A DNA stretch of 64,000 nucleotides from Limnanthes douglasii subsp. nivea (lineage: Eukaryota > Streptophyta > Magnoliopsida > Brassicales > Limnanthaceae): assembly GCA_036936605.1 (NCBI GenBank), contig JAUPFV010000003.1, forward strand, positions 104,541,278 to 104,605,277. The letters are read 5' to 3'. The notes below the pieces were generated by a model. The model made no database searches. It had not been told where the DNA came from and saw only the letters and a list, made by a program, of their open reading frames with translations. Positions 45,699-56,759 of the stretch are shown here, piece after piece. Both the position numbers and the translations under genes were made by a program. Each line of letters opens with the position of its first letter. Within the stretch, counting starts at the first letter, position 1.

Positions 45699-47358
45699 TA
45701 CTAATTAATAGTTATGATAAATTTTAAAAGAAAAATAAGACCAGTATCTATTTTTTATTATGTTTGATTTTTAAGAACAATTGTTAACGTGCTATGTTAC
45801 TTTATGTGAGAATTTATATTTACAAATAAATAGATAATAAATTATTTGAATATTCCATGTACATACAGTTTTTTGCTTTAAATTTTTATATTTTTATGTG
45901 TCGAGGAACAATGATGTCAATGAATTTTTGCCGATATAATAAAACATTAAATAAAAACAAGTGAGGATGATGTTTGATGTTATGGAAGATTTGTTAGCAT
46001 ATTAATCTTTTTATATTATGTGTTTATCTCACATCTTGATTTTTTTATTTACTATAGGTATTTCTATCTATATAAAGACATTTCTACTTATTGTACTCAT
46101 CTAATCAAATAATAAACATCTTTAACTTCTACATCGTTTCAGAGTGTAGGTTTAGATCTTCAAGTTAAAATTTCCGTGTCTTCCCTTGTGCCGGCAGGCA
46201 ATGTTATTAGCTGTCTGACAGAAGAAAAAATAATTATCTTCGGTTTTATTCGTTGTTACAAAAAGAGAGAAAAAATTTCGTGTTTGAATCTTTGATTTTT
46301 TCTGAATTTTGGATGGTTTATAAAAATATTAAAACTTCAACCCGATGAACGGAACGAACGAGGCCTTTAAAATTAATATCATTTTTTCAAGACTATTCAT
46401 CAAAACAGTTCAGGGTTAGTGTAAAACAAAGTATTCTCTTCCACAATCATTTTTAAACATCTCAAAGGTCATTCATAGCTATTGCGTTTCTCCTTAGTCA
46501 TGAATGAGGATGCAACAGAAGAACGACATATTATTGAAAGTAACTTTATAATTTCAAATAACGTCTTTCTTATGGAATAGTGTTATACGTATTATCCATG
46601 ACAAACATTCTGGAAAACTTAAATAATATATATATGCTTACCGGGTGTGCAGAAAACAAGTTTCTTATAAGATCGATTTCTTCGTTTGTGGTCATATGTT
46701 AATGATTATGCTTGTGTGTTTGTAATCTAGATAACAAATATTGCATTCGCGAATGGTCATCTTTTCAACTAACATTTTTTTGTTTGTAATTGTATATGTT
46801 ACGCATGTTTGAGGAATTCTCCTCATAGTTAATCTTATGTTCATGCAATATATTACAAGGACGTGTTTCCAAGGACATTAGATGATATATCGTTATATTT
46901 CATGTATGCTAAACCTAATCATGGAAGTATACCCTCAAAGGTATTTGAATGAGACGTGGTTGTGTACGTCGGAAACCACATTTAAAGACTACATATTATC
47001 AAGCCCGATAATCGGATTACCTACAAATCTAAATAATCATTTTATATTTTACCTACCATTTGATTTCCATTTTTATATTTTTCTGCCAAATTATAGAGGA
47101 CAAATATTTTTCATTGGTACATATCTCTAGGTGTCTAACCATTACGACCTAGGTTATAGGATTTGAGTATAATTAGGAACTCGACTTTATAAGTCATCAA
47201 ATCATATTTATAGTACTTGTGGGGTCAGAGAGTCATGGGTGTAATTCACTAACATTAATAGTTTACCACCATTTGACCCTGATAACAAATGAGCCACCAT
47301 TTTATAATAATCATATTAGGTTTTGCATGATAATTATTTTAGATTTTGTAAGTACTAG
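45699..47358. other. AT-rich intergenic stretch, no gene seen
   Basis: No domain-bearing ORF, RNA gene or repeat supported. The open frame at 46882-47130 shows no known motif. Confidence 0.5.
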
Positions 47359-48240
47359 TTTTATTTGACATCGAATTGATAAACCATGTAAGGTTTTGCA
47401 TGTACATTTCTTCATTGTTTTGCACCAAATATATCACAAGTTTTCATATAATTTATTTAATGTTTAGTATTTATAATTACTTAGATTTCACAAGTAATAA
47501 CATAGGTTTTTTGTATTCCTAGTGTAGGTTGGAAAACGATAAAAAGAAGCATCTAAATTCAAGTCAATATTTCACACAAGTCTTCATACCATGAAACTAT
47601 AATAATATTTGGGTTCTAACAAAACCAACTGATCCTTGATTGCAATGGCTGAAAACAATTTTTCATTTCATTGTCGACATAATTAGTTTTATTCGCCATC
47701 GAGTTGGCGATATCAGTTACGAAGGTTTCACATATGGTATTTCTATTTGTTTCGTACCATTTATTTTATGTATGTCTTGTATAACATTTATATAAGGTTC
47801 CACAACTAGATTACAATAGATTTTGCAAGCATTTTTGTACTTTTTTGTATTCCTAGCCTAGATTGGAAAATGATAAGAACAATCATCTAAAGTCAGTAAT
47901 TCACGCAAACCTTGCTACCACGATACCAAACCAAAATATGGGTCCTAACAACACTAACAAATCTATAGCTCGAATGGCCAAATATAATGTATCATTGTAA
48001 TCGTGATTGAGTTAATTTTACTCGTCATCAATACAACAAAGTCAGTTATGAAGGTTTCATGTATGTTATCTCTATTTTATTTTGCATCATATTTCTACAT
48101 GTTTTGCATATAGTTTATATAGAGTTTATGCATATTTTTCAACCATTTTTATAGAATTTCATATTACTAACTTAGATTGGAAAACGATGTAATAAACATC
48201 TAAAGCCACTAACATGTGCTGAACCATATTAAAAATGGAT
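47359..48240 (+). repeat. tandem repeat, 328-bp period, about 2.7 units
   Basis: Units start at 47359, 47687 and 48015 (TTTTATT(T/C)G.CATCGA-like), exactly 328 bp apart both times. Shared landmarks in each unit are GT.A.GAAGGTTTCA/GTAAGGTTTTGCA, TTTGCAcc.., a TAG.TTGGAAAACGAT block, CATCTAAA and a GGGT.CTAACA block. Copies are strongly diverged, and the last is incomplete. The length lies in the range of plant satellite monomers. Confidence 0.8.
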
Positions 48241-48511
48241 AACAATTTGTTTTAATATAAATTTTCAATCCAAATATGATTTAACTTTTTCAAATTATAC
48301 CCAGATGTTGAAAAAAAAACCTAATTTTTTATTTCCGAAATCCTAACAATTCGGGAGAGATTGATTAAAAAATGAAGAAGATTTGTTGGTTTTTTCAATT
48401 TTATCTCAATATCCTAGCCATCAACGTTCAAATGAAAAATTATACATATGTATCAATATGTAAGATAAACAAATTCAAATAATCAGCTAGAATTTGTAAT
48501 TATTTTTTGGC

Positions 48512-48555
<44 letters not shown>

Positions 48556-48895
48556 TAATAATTTTTAAAGCAGTTTAGACACACTCATATAGTATATAAT
48601 CATCATAATAGGCATTAACCCAATCGTCTTACTTATAATATAGAAAATAGAGAATTGTTAAAGTGAAAGTCAAAATTATTCTATAAAAATATTTTTTAAT
48701 CTTTTTATGTTTATAAAATTATTTTTGATTAAAATATTTTTAAAATTTAACTATTTATATTTATTTATATTTTATGCAATTATTTATATTGTAAAGTTGC
48801 ATAACATAAAATCTAACATCTTACTCATTACTACATAAAATCAGCAAAACTCAAAAGAAAATACTCATTTTTTTAATTTTTAAAAATAAAAAATC
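48241..48895. other. AT-rich stretch with (AT)n at 48514-48552
   Basis: Contains a 39-bp (AT)n microsatellite at 48514-48552. Otherwise very AT-rich with no gene. Confidence 0.6.
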
Positions 48896-49165
48896 GTGGC
48901 CGATATAGACAAAGAACGTGTTCTCCAACAAACCAACATGGACATGAAAGAAGTATACATTATTCTCTCTTTCAATGTTTTCAAAAAACAATTTCTAAAA
49001 AAATCCCAAAATCTAAATTTTGCTTGTCGACGATGTCCAAATAGTGTTCGTCGCCATTGTCCTGACATAAAAGATGATAGTTTCTACCAAGACAATGGCG
49101 AGAAATATTACATAAGCGCCATGGTCTTAGCGAAATGTGTTCAAATTTTGCCAAGGCCATGGTAG
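48896..49165 (+). CDS. short open frame of unknown status
   Basis: An 89-codon frame starting MADIDKERVLQQTNMDMKEV with a Cys-containing middle (FACRRCPNSVRRHCPDIKDD). It is one of the few unbroken frames here with mixed composition, but no family is recognised, there is no supporting context, and an antisense frame of similar length overlaps it. An 11-bp inverted repeat (TCGCCATTGTC at 49051-49061 with GACAATGGCGA at 49091-49101) lies inside it. Probably not a gene. Confidence 0.15.
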   Translation: MADIDKERVLQQTNMDMKEVYIILSFNVFKKQFLKKSQNLNFACRRCPNSVRRHCPDIKDDSFYQDNGEKYYISAMVLAKCVQILPRPW

Positions 49166-50696
49166 AATATGCAATAATTATGTTGTCATTAAAATGGTGG
49201 AATGATCTTCAGTAATCCAATTTCTGGGTTCGATTGGTTCATTTTCTTTATATGTATTAAAGAAGGTTATAAAATGTGAAATATTAGAAATTGTGGACTA
49301 TGCTCACCAATTCGTAACTTACGACGAGTATAGTTTCAACTCGATGACCGAGTGAGTAAACAATCTCGGCAATAGATTTGTATTGTTGCTTAACATATGA
49401 TATGAGGAAAAGAGAAATATAGTAAGAACACCTAGAATATAGTATGTATGCGACTACAACATCTCACACCAACACCATCCAAATCAGAATAAAGAGAATG
49501 TGAGTCGTTAATAATAGATTTAAGAAAAGACCTATAATGTTTTCTTATTTGCAAGTTGTATTAGTTTTTTTAATTTATTCGAAAGAATTATTTGTATTTT
49601 TGTTATTCATGATTGTTTGGTGTTTTTAACTTAGAAATTAAATATTATTTTGGAACGAACATTTATGAACTATTTGAAAGCATAGAACACATGTCTCGTC
49701 TCTCACTTATTATGTATAGGTTTAACAAAAAAAGTAAAGTTGAAAAAGAATAGTGTTTATTTCTGCCGACGGTTGGGGCACGAAATGGACAATGCACCAA
49801 CTGTTGGCACCTAGGCTGCTAAATATGCCAAAGAATGGAGGCCTTGATTTCCATTCGACTAACAACTTGGCAGAAAAGAAAAAATATTTATGCTAACATA
49901 CATGGAATATAAACAACAAGAGATTGCCTAAATTTTTTTCATTGTCGTCATACTTTGGCGGAATTCACCTAATTTATGTTGAAAGGATACCAGCAATAGA
50001 GAATTATTTTTACAACTTTTAAAAATAATATCATAAGAAAATACAGTATTATAAATATTCGTACTATGATTAGATTAACGCACTTAAAGATTGATCAACT
50101 CTATTTTGGAACGAATGTTTATGAACTCTATGAACGCATAGACCATATACTAACAAAAAACATGAACTGAGAAACAGTATAAGTAAATACATAAAATATG
50201 AAACTAAAACATACATCATACATCATACGCTGCAAAATATCATAAGAAAATGCATAGAACAAAAAATAATAAATATATAGAAAATAAATTGAAACACATC
50301 ACATACTAAAACCATTATAAGAAAATTCATAGAAAAGAAATAACACATACATAGAACATAAACTAAAAACATCATAAACTGTAAGTGTGGGAGCCAAGAT
50401 ATTTCAGACGTTGTTCGAGAAGGTGAACATTCCAACTCTAATTGTTCAAGATATTTTTTAAGAAAGTGATTGTTCAAAAAGTCAAAACATATGTTGTTTT
50501 ATAGAATCAGAAATGCGGGAAAAAATATCATATTTTCCACATCCCTGGCATCCTCCGGGAGGGCAAATTCAATTTTTTGGAATAGTTGGAATCAAATTCA
50601 AATAATTATACCTTGTAGTGACTTGTTCACAATTTTTTGGAGGCTGGCAAGGAAATCTATGATGCCCATACTTGTAGACATTATATAAACAATTTT
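49166..50696. other. AT-rich stretch with a diverged duplication
   Basis: No gene supported. Sequence near 49650-49700 (TTTTGGAACGAACATTTATG) recurs in diverged form near 50103-50155. The last 300 bp before element B (from about 50390) is less AT-rich but not recognised. Confidence 0.45.
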
Positions 50697-51067
50697 TGAT
50701 AGAGTTAGATACTTTTGGAAGACCATTAAGACAAAATCTAATGGGAAATTCGAACATACTCTGCACAAAAATTTTGATGGACGATAGACCCAAGTGTACT
50801 TTGACTCAGTTGTGTGCTACACCTTTCTGGTTTTGGGCTTTGGAAACCTTAAGGTGGATCTGAGTCCAAGATCTTACCTAAACGGCCCATTGGTCACAAA
50901 TCAAGAGTATAAATACCACAACCAACCACATTTAATGGGTTGGACTTTTTCAAATAATCTTAACTACAGGCACACACCTCTTTTATCTTTCTATCTTCTA
51001 CATTAAAAGTTAATACTCTATTAAATACAAGGCCGAAATGCCCTTTGATCAGAAATAATCCACACTA
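50697..51067 (+). repeat. 5' LTR of Tat element B
   Basis: Starts TGATAGAGTTAGAT and ends ..CACACTA just before the PBS. It aligns along its whole length with 60017-60384. The TATA box TATAAATA (50908-50915) is followed by an AC/CT-rich leader, so transcription of the element would start near 50940. The flanking bases ATTTT at 50692-50696 would be the left target duplication; the right one cannot be seen because of the tandem structure. Confidence 0.82.
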
Positions 51068-51070
51068 AAT

Positions 51071-51085
51071 TGGCAACCATAATGG
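51071..51085 (+). promoter_or_regulatory. primer-binding site of element B
   Basis: TGGCAACCATAATGG begins three to four bases after the LTR end, the position of a retroelement PBS. The second copy at 60388 reads TGGCGACCATAGTGG and is probably closer to the original. The TGGCGAC start resembles PBS sequences of Tat/Ogre-type elements; I do not assign the tRNA. Confidence 0.65.
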
Positions 51086-51087
51086 AA

Positions 51088-52700
51088 GACGATGGTGCTT
51101 TAATAGCAAATTCAAAACCAGTTAGTAGAAAGGATAGTTCAAATTAAGGCATGAATCTTAACATACAGGATGTTCCACCTCTATAGGTTGAGGCTCCACT
51201 TCCATGAGGGGAATGAGTGACCCATGACAATATCCTTCGTCACAATCCAGATGAAAGATAGTTCATGCAAGATGAACGTGATCAACTGAGGGCTAAAATT
51301 GAAGCTTTAAGGGCCCAGAAGCAAGCTGAAAATGAGTAAATGAAACGTTTGATGCTTTCGGACTCCACCCCACAGATGAGACTACTGACAATGAGTTGTC
51401 CAAAAAGACTCATGTTAGCTCTGAAAAAACACATCGGTCTAAACGAGTTGTGAATTCAACTTCAGGTTCTTCTGCTAGTTTGTCAAATGACTCAAACCTT
51501 GAGGAGTCACTTTCACCCAATAGTGATGAGGGCCGTCTGAAGAAGAAACTAAGGCTCACCAAGAAACTTTAAAAAAAATTGACATAAAAGACAGAATAAA
51601 AAAGAATAAGTACCATGGAAAATGGAAGGGTTCGGTCGATCAACACATTGATCATATATTGTATGATCCCTTTACTATTCAATCTGAACGAATTATATTT
51701 GCTACACCAGATGAAGATATTGTATTTAATCGTAGCCACAATTGGAGAAAATCTCGAAAATACTCTCCGGACATCTTCACAAACGATTTGATAGCTCTAA
51801 GATGGAAAAGTAAGATGGAAGTAAAGATCCAGAAAACCATCTCGAGCAATTCAAAAACTTTATGATGAACTTTGACGATGATGATAAACTGTTATGCATG
51901 GCTTGCTCGCAAAATTTTAAGGGAATTGCCCTTAACTGGTGCAATTGCCTCTTTAAAACAATGTTTGAATCTGGGTAATTTAAGTGATTCACTAACCCGG
52001 AAACAAATATTAAATTTTAGAGGGCTATTAAATCAAGTTGGGAAAAAAATCATGGTTGAAGAAACTAAGAAGTCTAGAGTGCTTCGTCAGACAGATGTGT
52101 TACTACAACATCAACTCCATAAGCAACAACTCAATCCCAACCTATTGTCAATTACAATTCAAAAGAATCCAGCCAAGGATCACATTGGTCCAGACAAAAT
52201 CAGTCCAACCAAAACCAGCAAGTTAGAAGCAAAAGAGGCCCTTGGGTTCAGCCCGAACGGTTTGTTGAGCTAGGAGAAAGTGTGGCAACAATATATGATA
52301 AAACTAAGAATGATCTACACTTTAGAAGGCCAGCTTTATTACAATCCCCTAGAGAGATTCAAAATACCCACTTCCGTAAATATCATAATGATGTAGGTCA
52401 TGACACGCATGATTGTATAACATTGAAACAAGAAGTTCAAAATCTCATTGAGAGGGGAAAATTGGTTATCTTTGTAAAAAGACAAGAGGGAAGTAGACCG
52501 AACAACACTCGATCCAATACCAATGCCCTCAAAACGAATTGATCAACCCTTTCTGGATCATCCAGACATGAGAACACCATGATGATTGTTGAAAGGTTTG
52601 ATGTGGACACTGAATATCTTACTCCTGATCCCGATCAGAATCAGGTGTGGGTAATAATGAGTGATTCTATCACATTTTTCTAATATGGTGAAGTTTTTTT
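51088..52700 (+). pseudogene. Tat gag (B), with internal deletion
   Basis: N-terminal pieces DQLRAKIEALRAQKQAENE; capsid core start FDSSKMES..; then a jump at about 51940 from the segment before CNCLF/IASLKQ to IASLKQCLNLGNLSDS. Compared with the copy at 60420-62238, about 220 bp of capsid core is missing, with short similar sequence (GTGCAATT / GTGGCAATT) at the break. The C-terminal part is open at 52282-52542: MATIYDKTKNDLHFRRPALL and FRKYHNDVGHDTHDCITLKQ, a zinc-knuckle-like H..GH..HDC region whose first Cys is lost. Multiple frameshifts. Confidence 0.8.
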
Positions 52701-52715
52701 AATCATTAACCATAT

Positions 52716-53270
52716 TTGGCGGGAGACACTGCAATAACACTCTCAAATTGTTTAAGAAAAAGGTACGTCAACAGATTGACTACTCAATTGAAAGAAAAGA
52801 TGTCCGCACACCTTTACCAAACTCATAGTCCTTCTATAGTCTTTGATGAAGAAGACTTAAGATATATAGTAGGTCCACACAAAGATTTTGTGGTTATGAG
52901 AGCATCAAATGAGGAAAATAACATACGATGGATCGTGATTGACACTAGTAGTTCGGAAAACGTGTTATTTTTTAACTACTTATAGACATATGAAGAATCC
53001 TTCAGTTATCCAATGATTGAACAAAACTATTTAGGGTTTACTGGGAGTTCGGTTAATGTTTTCGGTGAATTGGAAGAGCAAGTACAACTGGGAAAAAGAC
53101 CATTTAAAAAAATGGTAAGAGTGTTATTCGTTGTGGTCGATTTCCTAACATCCTACAATGCCATATTTGGAAGATCTTGGCTTTCTAGGATGTATTTTGT
53201 GGGCCTCTACTATCCACCAATGTTTAAAAAATGACCTGGGAGGACAAGTGGGTGTTGTATGAAGCAACCA
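52716..53270 (+). pseudogene. Tat aspartic protease (B)
   Basis: SIVFDEEDLRYIVGPHKDFV, then IRWIVIDTSSSENVLFFNYL, where the active-site DTG reads DTS, then a TAG and YPMIEQNYLGFTGSSVNVFG, ELEEQVQLGKRPFKKMVRVL and DFLTSYNAIFGRSWLSRM. The Gly-to-Ser change and the stop rule out activity. This copy has the N-terminal half that element A lacks. Confidence 0.82.
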
Positions 53271-53439
53271 AAAAGTTTCTAGGGAGTGTTATATAATAGC
53301 TATTGCCTCTAAGTCACTGGAGGCAGTTAAAGTTAACAAGGAATAGCAACCAATGGAGCCTTCCACCAATCAGATTGAAATAGATGATCTGAGGGAGGCT
53401 CTCAGTGGTGTAATACTCATTGAAGAAGTTGAAATCAGT

Positions 53440-54800
53440 TAGTGAATTCTACGTCAGACAACAAGTTGTTATCCTTCATGGATGCCTTTTCAGGATATAA
53501 TCAGATATAGGTAGATCCGAACAATCAGGATCATACTACATTTATTACTAAAGAGGTTTTCATTGCTATAAGGTAATGCCATTTGGCTTAAAGAATGCTG
53601 GAGCTACTTATCAGCCGTTGGTAAATAAAACATTTTCTAGCCAAATTGGCAGAAATATGGGAGTATATATAGATGACATGATGGTGAAGTGCATCAAGGA
53701 ATAAGATCACATATTTGATCTTCAAGAAACTTTGTCTAACTTAGATGCTATCAACTTGAAGTTAAACCCTGAGAAATGTAATTTTTTATTCTAATCTGGC
53801 AAGTTTCTGGGATATTTCATTAGTAAAAAAGGGATTCAAGCCGATCCAGATCAGTTAAATGCTTTATTGGCCATGGATCACCCTCGGAATAATAAAGAAG
53901 TCCATATACTAACCGGGTGATTAGCTGTGTTGAATCAGTTTATTTCAAGATCATCAGATAAAGTGGTTAGTTCTTTCAAGTTTTGAAGAATGCTAAGGAT
54001 TTTAATTGGTCTCTACAATGTGATCAAGCCTTTATTCAAATAAAAAAGCACTTATCTTCGCCCAAGACCTTGTTCAAACCCATTCAAGGAGAGAAACTTT
54101 ATATATATTGGAATGTGTTATAAGTGTTGTGTTAGTAAGAAAGTGGATAATTACTCCTGTATGGTGTATTACATAAGCAAGAGTTTGTTGGAACCGGAGT
54201 AAAATTATTGGAAATTAGAAAATCTAGCTTTAGCATTAGTGAAGGAAGCTAGAAAAATGAGGTCATACTTTCCAGCACATTTAATCATAGTTCGAACATT
54301 TTTCCCTTTAAAGAATGTTCAACAAGAAGCTGACATATTAGGAAGAATGACTAAATGGTCAGTCGAGCTTGGAGACTATAATATTGATTTGGCACCTCGA
54401 ACTGCAATCAAGTCTCAAATTATAGTTAATTTCTTGGTATAATTTTATACTGAAAGGCCTTATGAGGGAGCTCAAGAAAACAAGTTTAAGAAAGAATGGG
54501 TAATCCAAACAGACGGTGGATCTAGCATAATAGCATGTGGAGCTAAAGTTTGCTTAAACTCCCCTTATGGTGACACTATGTACCAAGCCATATGTTTTAG
54601 TTTCAGGGCATACAATAATGAATCAGAATATGAAGCGGTTATAACTGGTTTAAGGTTAGATCAATGATGTGGAGCAAAGAGGGTCCGATTAGTAAGTGAT
54701 TCTCAATTATTTATTCATCAGGCTCAGGAACAACCTGAAACCAAAAAAGATTAGTTGGTGAAGTATTTGGAAGCCCTTTAGGAAGTAGCCATAACTTTTA
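53440..54800 (+). pseudogene. Tat pol: RT, RNase H, archaeal-type RNase H (B)
   Basis: The linker ..VILIEEVEIS jumps directly to NSTSDNKLLSFMDAFSGYNQ, so about 430 bp of the RT N-terminus present in A is deleted at about 53442. Then MPFGLKNAGATYQPLVNKTF, the intact catalytic YIDD (53666-53677), LNLKLNPEKCNF-type sequence and GIQADPDQLNALLAMD. First RNase H: CDQAFIQIKKHL.., ARKMRSYFPAHLIIVRTFF and MTKWSVELGDYNIDLAPRTA. Second RNase H: WVIQTDGGSSIIACGAKV, YNNESEYEAVITGL and VSDSQLF. Many stops and shifts. Confidence 0.85.
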
Positions 54801-54959
54801 AAAGCATCTCGTATGAACATATCCCTAGATCAGACAATATTATGGCAGATAGCTACCATAGCCTACTCTGAAGCATATTCATGGATTCTTATGCAAGATT
54901 TACCATCCATAGGTTCAGTTCAAGGAAAATAGGGTGAAGCTGAAGAAAATATGAACATA

Positions 54960-56150
54960 TCTAGCACACAATCTAAAGATTGGAGGTATGAAATATAACA
55001 ATTTATTATTGATGGAGTTCTACCTTCGGATAAAGTTTTGCTAAAAATGAAGTACAAAGCTCGTGGTTTCCTGGTATTGAGAGAAATTCTTTATAAAAAA
55101 TTCTTTACTGGATGTAGAGGGATCATCATATTATGATTATAAAGCTTTAACCATGAGAGTTTTGTTAGCTGGATACTATTGGCCTACCATAATGGCAGAT
55201 GCCAAGGATATGGTCGAAGGTGTGACCCTTTCCAGAAATATAGGAATGAAATACGTGTGCCAGCATTTCCCATGGAGTCAATATCCAAACCCATACCTTT
55301 TGATAGATGGAGTTTGGATTTAATTGGACCTCTTCCTATAGCCTCCAGAGGATATCGAACAATAATCGGTGTGATAGACTACTTCTCTAAACATTTTAAA
55401 ATTTCCCCACTAGTTGAAACCACTTCTAAGGCAGTTATAAAGTTTATCCTATCTAATATTTGTTTTCGATTCGGAATTCCCCAGCGTATTACTACAGACA
55501 ATGGGCCACAGTTTGACAATAAAGACATGGAAACATTTTGCACTTCCAGAGGAATTCAACATTGCTTCTCTTCTCCTTTCCATTCTCAAGAAAATCGGTA
55601 GGTTGAAGTTACTGATCGGACAATTTTAACAGGGTTTAAAAAGAATTTGGAAGGATTTGTAGGGATATGGCGAGCTATTTGCAAAAAGTATTATGGGCCT
55701 ACCGAACTACTTCTCGTACAGCTACTCAAGAGTCTCAGTTTTCTCTTGTTTACGACATGGATGAAATCATACCTATAGAAGCTACATTTCCCTTGTTCCG
55801 GATAAAAAAACTATTACAAACAAGTTAATGATATGCTGGTACGGAATCAGCTGGATCTGATTGATGAAAGAAGATTAAAGGCACATTTGAGAACAACACT
55901 CTACCAAGATTTGATGAGGAGTTGGTTTGCAACCAAAGTAAAAAAAGAGATTTCCAGATAGGGGACAAATTATTAAAGAAAGTCTTTTTACATACCAAGG
56001 AGAAGAAATTTGAGATCCTGGCTCCGAATTGGGACGGCCCATACATGGTATGCGAGATAATCAAGCAAGGAACATACAAAATTTAAGACAAAGAAGGCAA
56101 CATGTTGAAACACCTATGAAACATTGAGAATCTCAGGTTGTACTTAGAAT
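54960..56150 (+). pseudogene. Tat integrase (B)
   Basis: The zinc finger is partly decayed: YYWPTIMADAKD then CDPFQKYRNE, where the second Cys of CxxC is Phe. The core is open at 55179-55601: RWSLDLIGPLPIASRGYRT, IDYFSKHFKISPL and ITTDNGPQFDNKDM. Beyond, EVTDRTI supplies the catalytic Glu that is deleted in A, followed by a C-terminal region (LIDERRLKAHLRTTLYQDLM, LAPNWDGPYMV). The end is near 56150. Stops and shifts outside the open part. Confidence 0.85.
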
Positions 56151-56200
56151 AAAATCGTCTTGTAAATATTTACTTCTTCGTACTTCAATGTAAATATTTG

Positions 56201-56250
56201 GGGGCATACTCTTTCCTAACCTCGTAGAGCGGGGAGGTTTTAATGAGGTT
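56201..56250 (+). other. conserved post-pol motif (B)
   Basis: GGGGCATACTCTTTCCTAAC followed by GAGCGGGGAGGTTTTAATGAGG-like sequence, directly after integrase, as in A and F. Confidence 0.65.
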
Positions 56251-56305
56251 TCCGGTTTCAAATGAATATTATCTTATTCCTTTTTAAAAGAATTATAGTG
56301 GATAC

Positions 56306-56475
56306 AAAGTGATCAGATGAATTAAACATATATTAAACAACTTCGGCCTTCAAATGAGATATTTTTAAAGTGATCTAATGAATTGAACACATATTAGACA
56401 CCTTCGGTTCTCAAATGAGATATATTTGAAGTGATCGGGTAGATTAAACACCGATTAAAAACATCGGAAAAATTA
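56306..56475 (+). repeat. 61-bp tandem repeat in the B post-pol spacer
   Basis: Units start AAAGTGATCAGATG (56306), AAAGTGATCTAATG (56367) and GAAGTGATCGGGTA (56428), 61 bp apart; the third decays near 56475. Each has (A/T)TTAAACA.(A/T)(T/A)ATTA and TTCGG..TTCAAATGAGAT blocks. Position equals that of the 26-bp repeats of F. Confidence 0.88.
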
Positions 56476-56700
56476 AATACTCATTAAGTATCTTTAGCCT
56501 TGAAACAAAATACTGGTGAATGGCTCGGGCATATTAAATATTGGTTAAACTTTAAATTGTTGAGACTACCGGATTAGGAGAATCCATTTATACCACTTTT
56601 AAAGTATATAAAAACAGAAGAAAGAGAAATGCATATGAAGAAAAATACAACTTTAGAAACTGATCGAATCATCACAAGATGTCTGATCCACCATTACACA

Positions 56701-56726
56701 AAATGCTTTGGCCATCCAAGGACTTT
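56701..56726. other. aORF 3' hairpin (B)
   Basis: AAATGCTTTGGCCATCCAAG with GACTTT, the counterpart of the two A hairpins, placed 34 nt beyond the aORF stop on the minus strand. One arm base has changed. Confidence 0.65.
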
Positions 56727-56759
56727 AGTTTCTAACATAAAGCTGAAAATACAACAACC

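Noticed and set aside
49051..49101. 11-bp perfect inverted repeat (TCGCCATTGTC / GACAATGGCGA)
   Set aside because: Isolated, no associated gene or element; could be chance over 64 kb.
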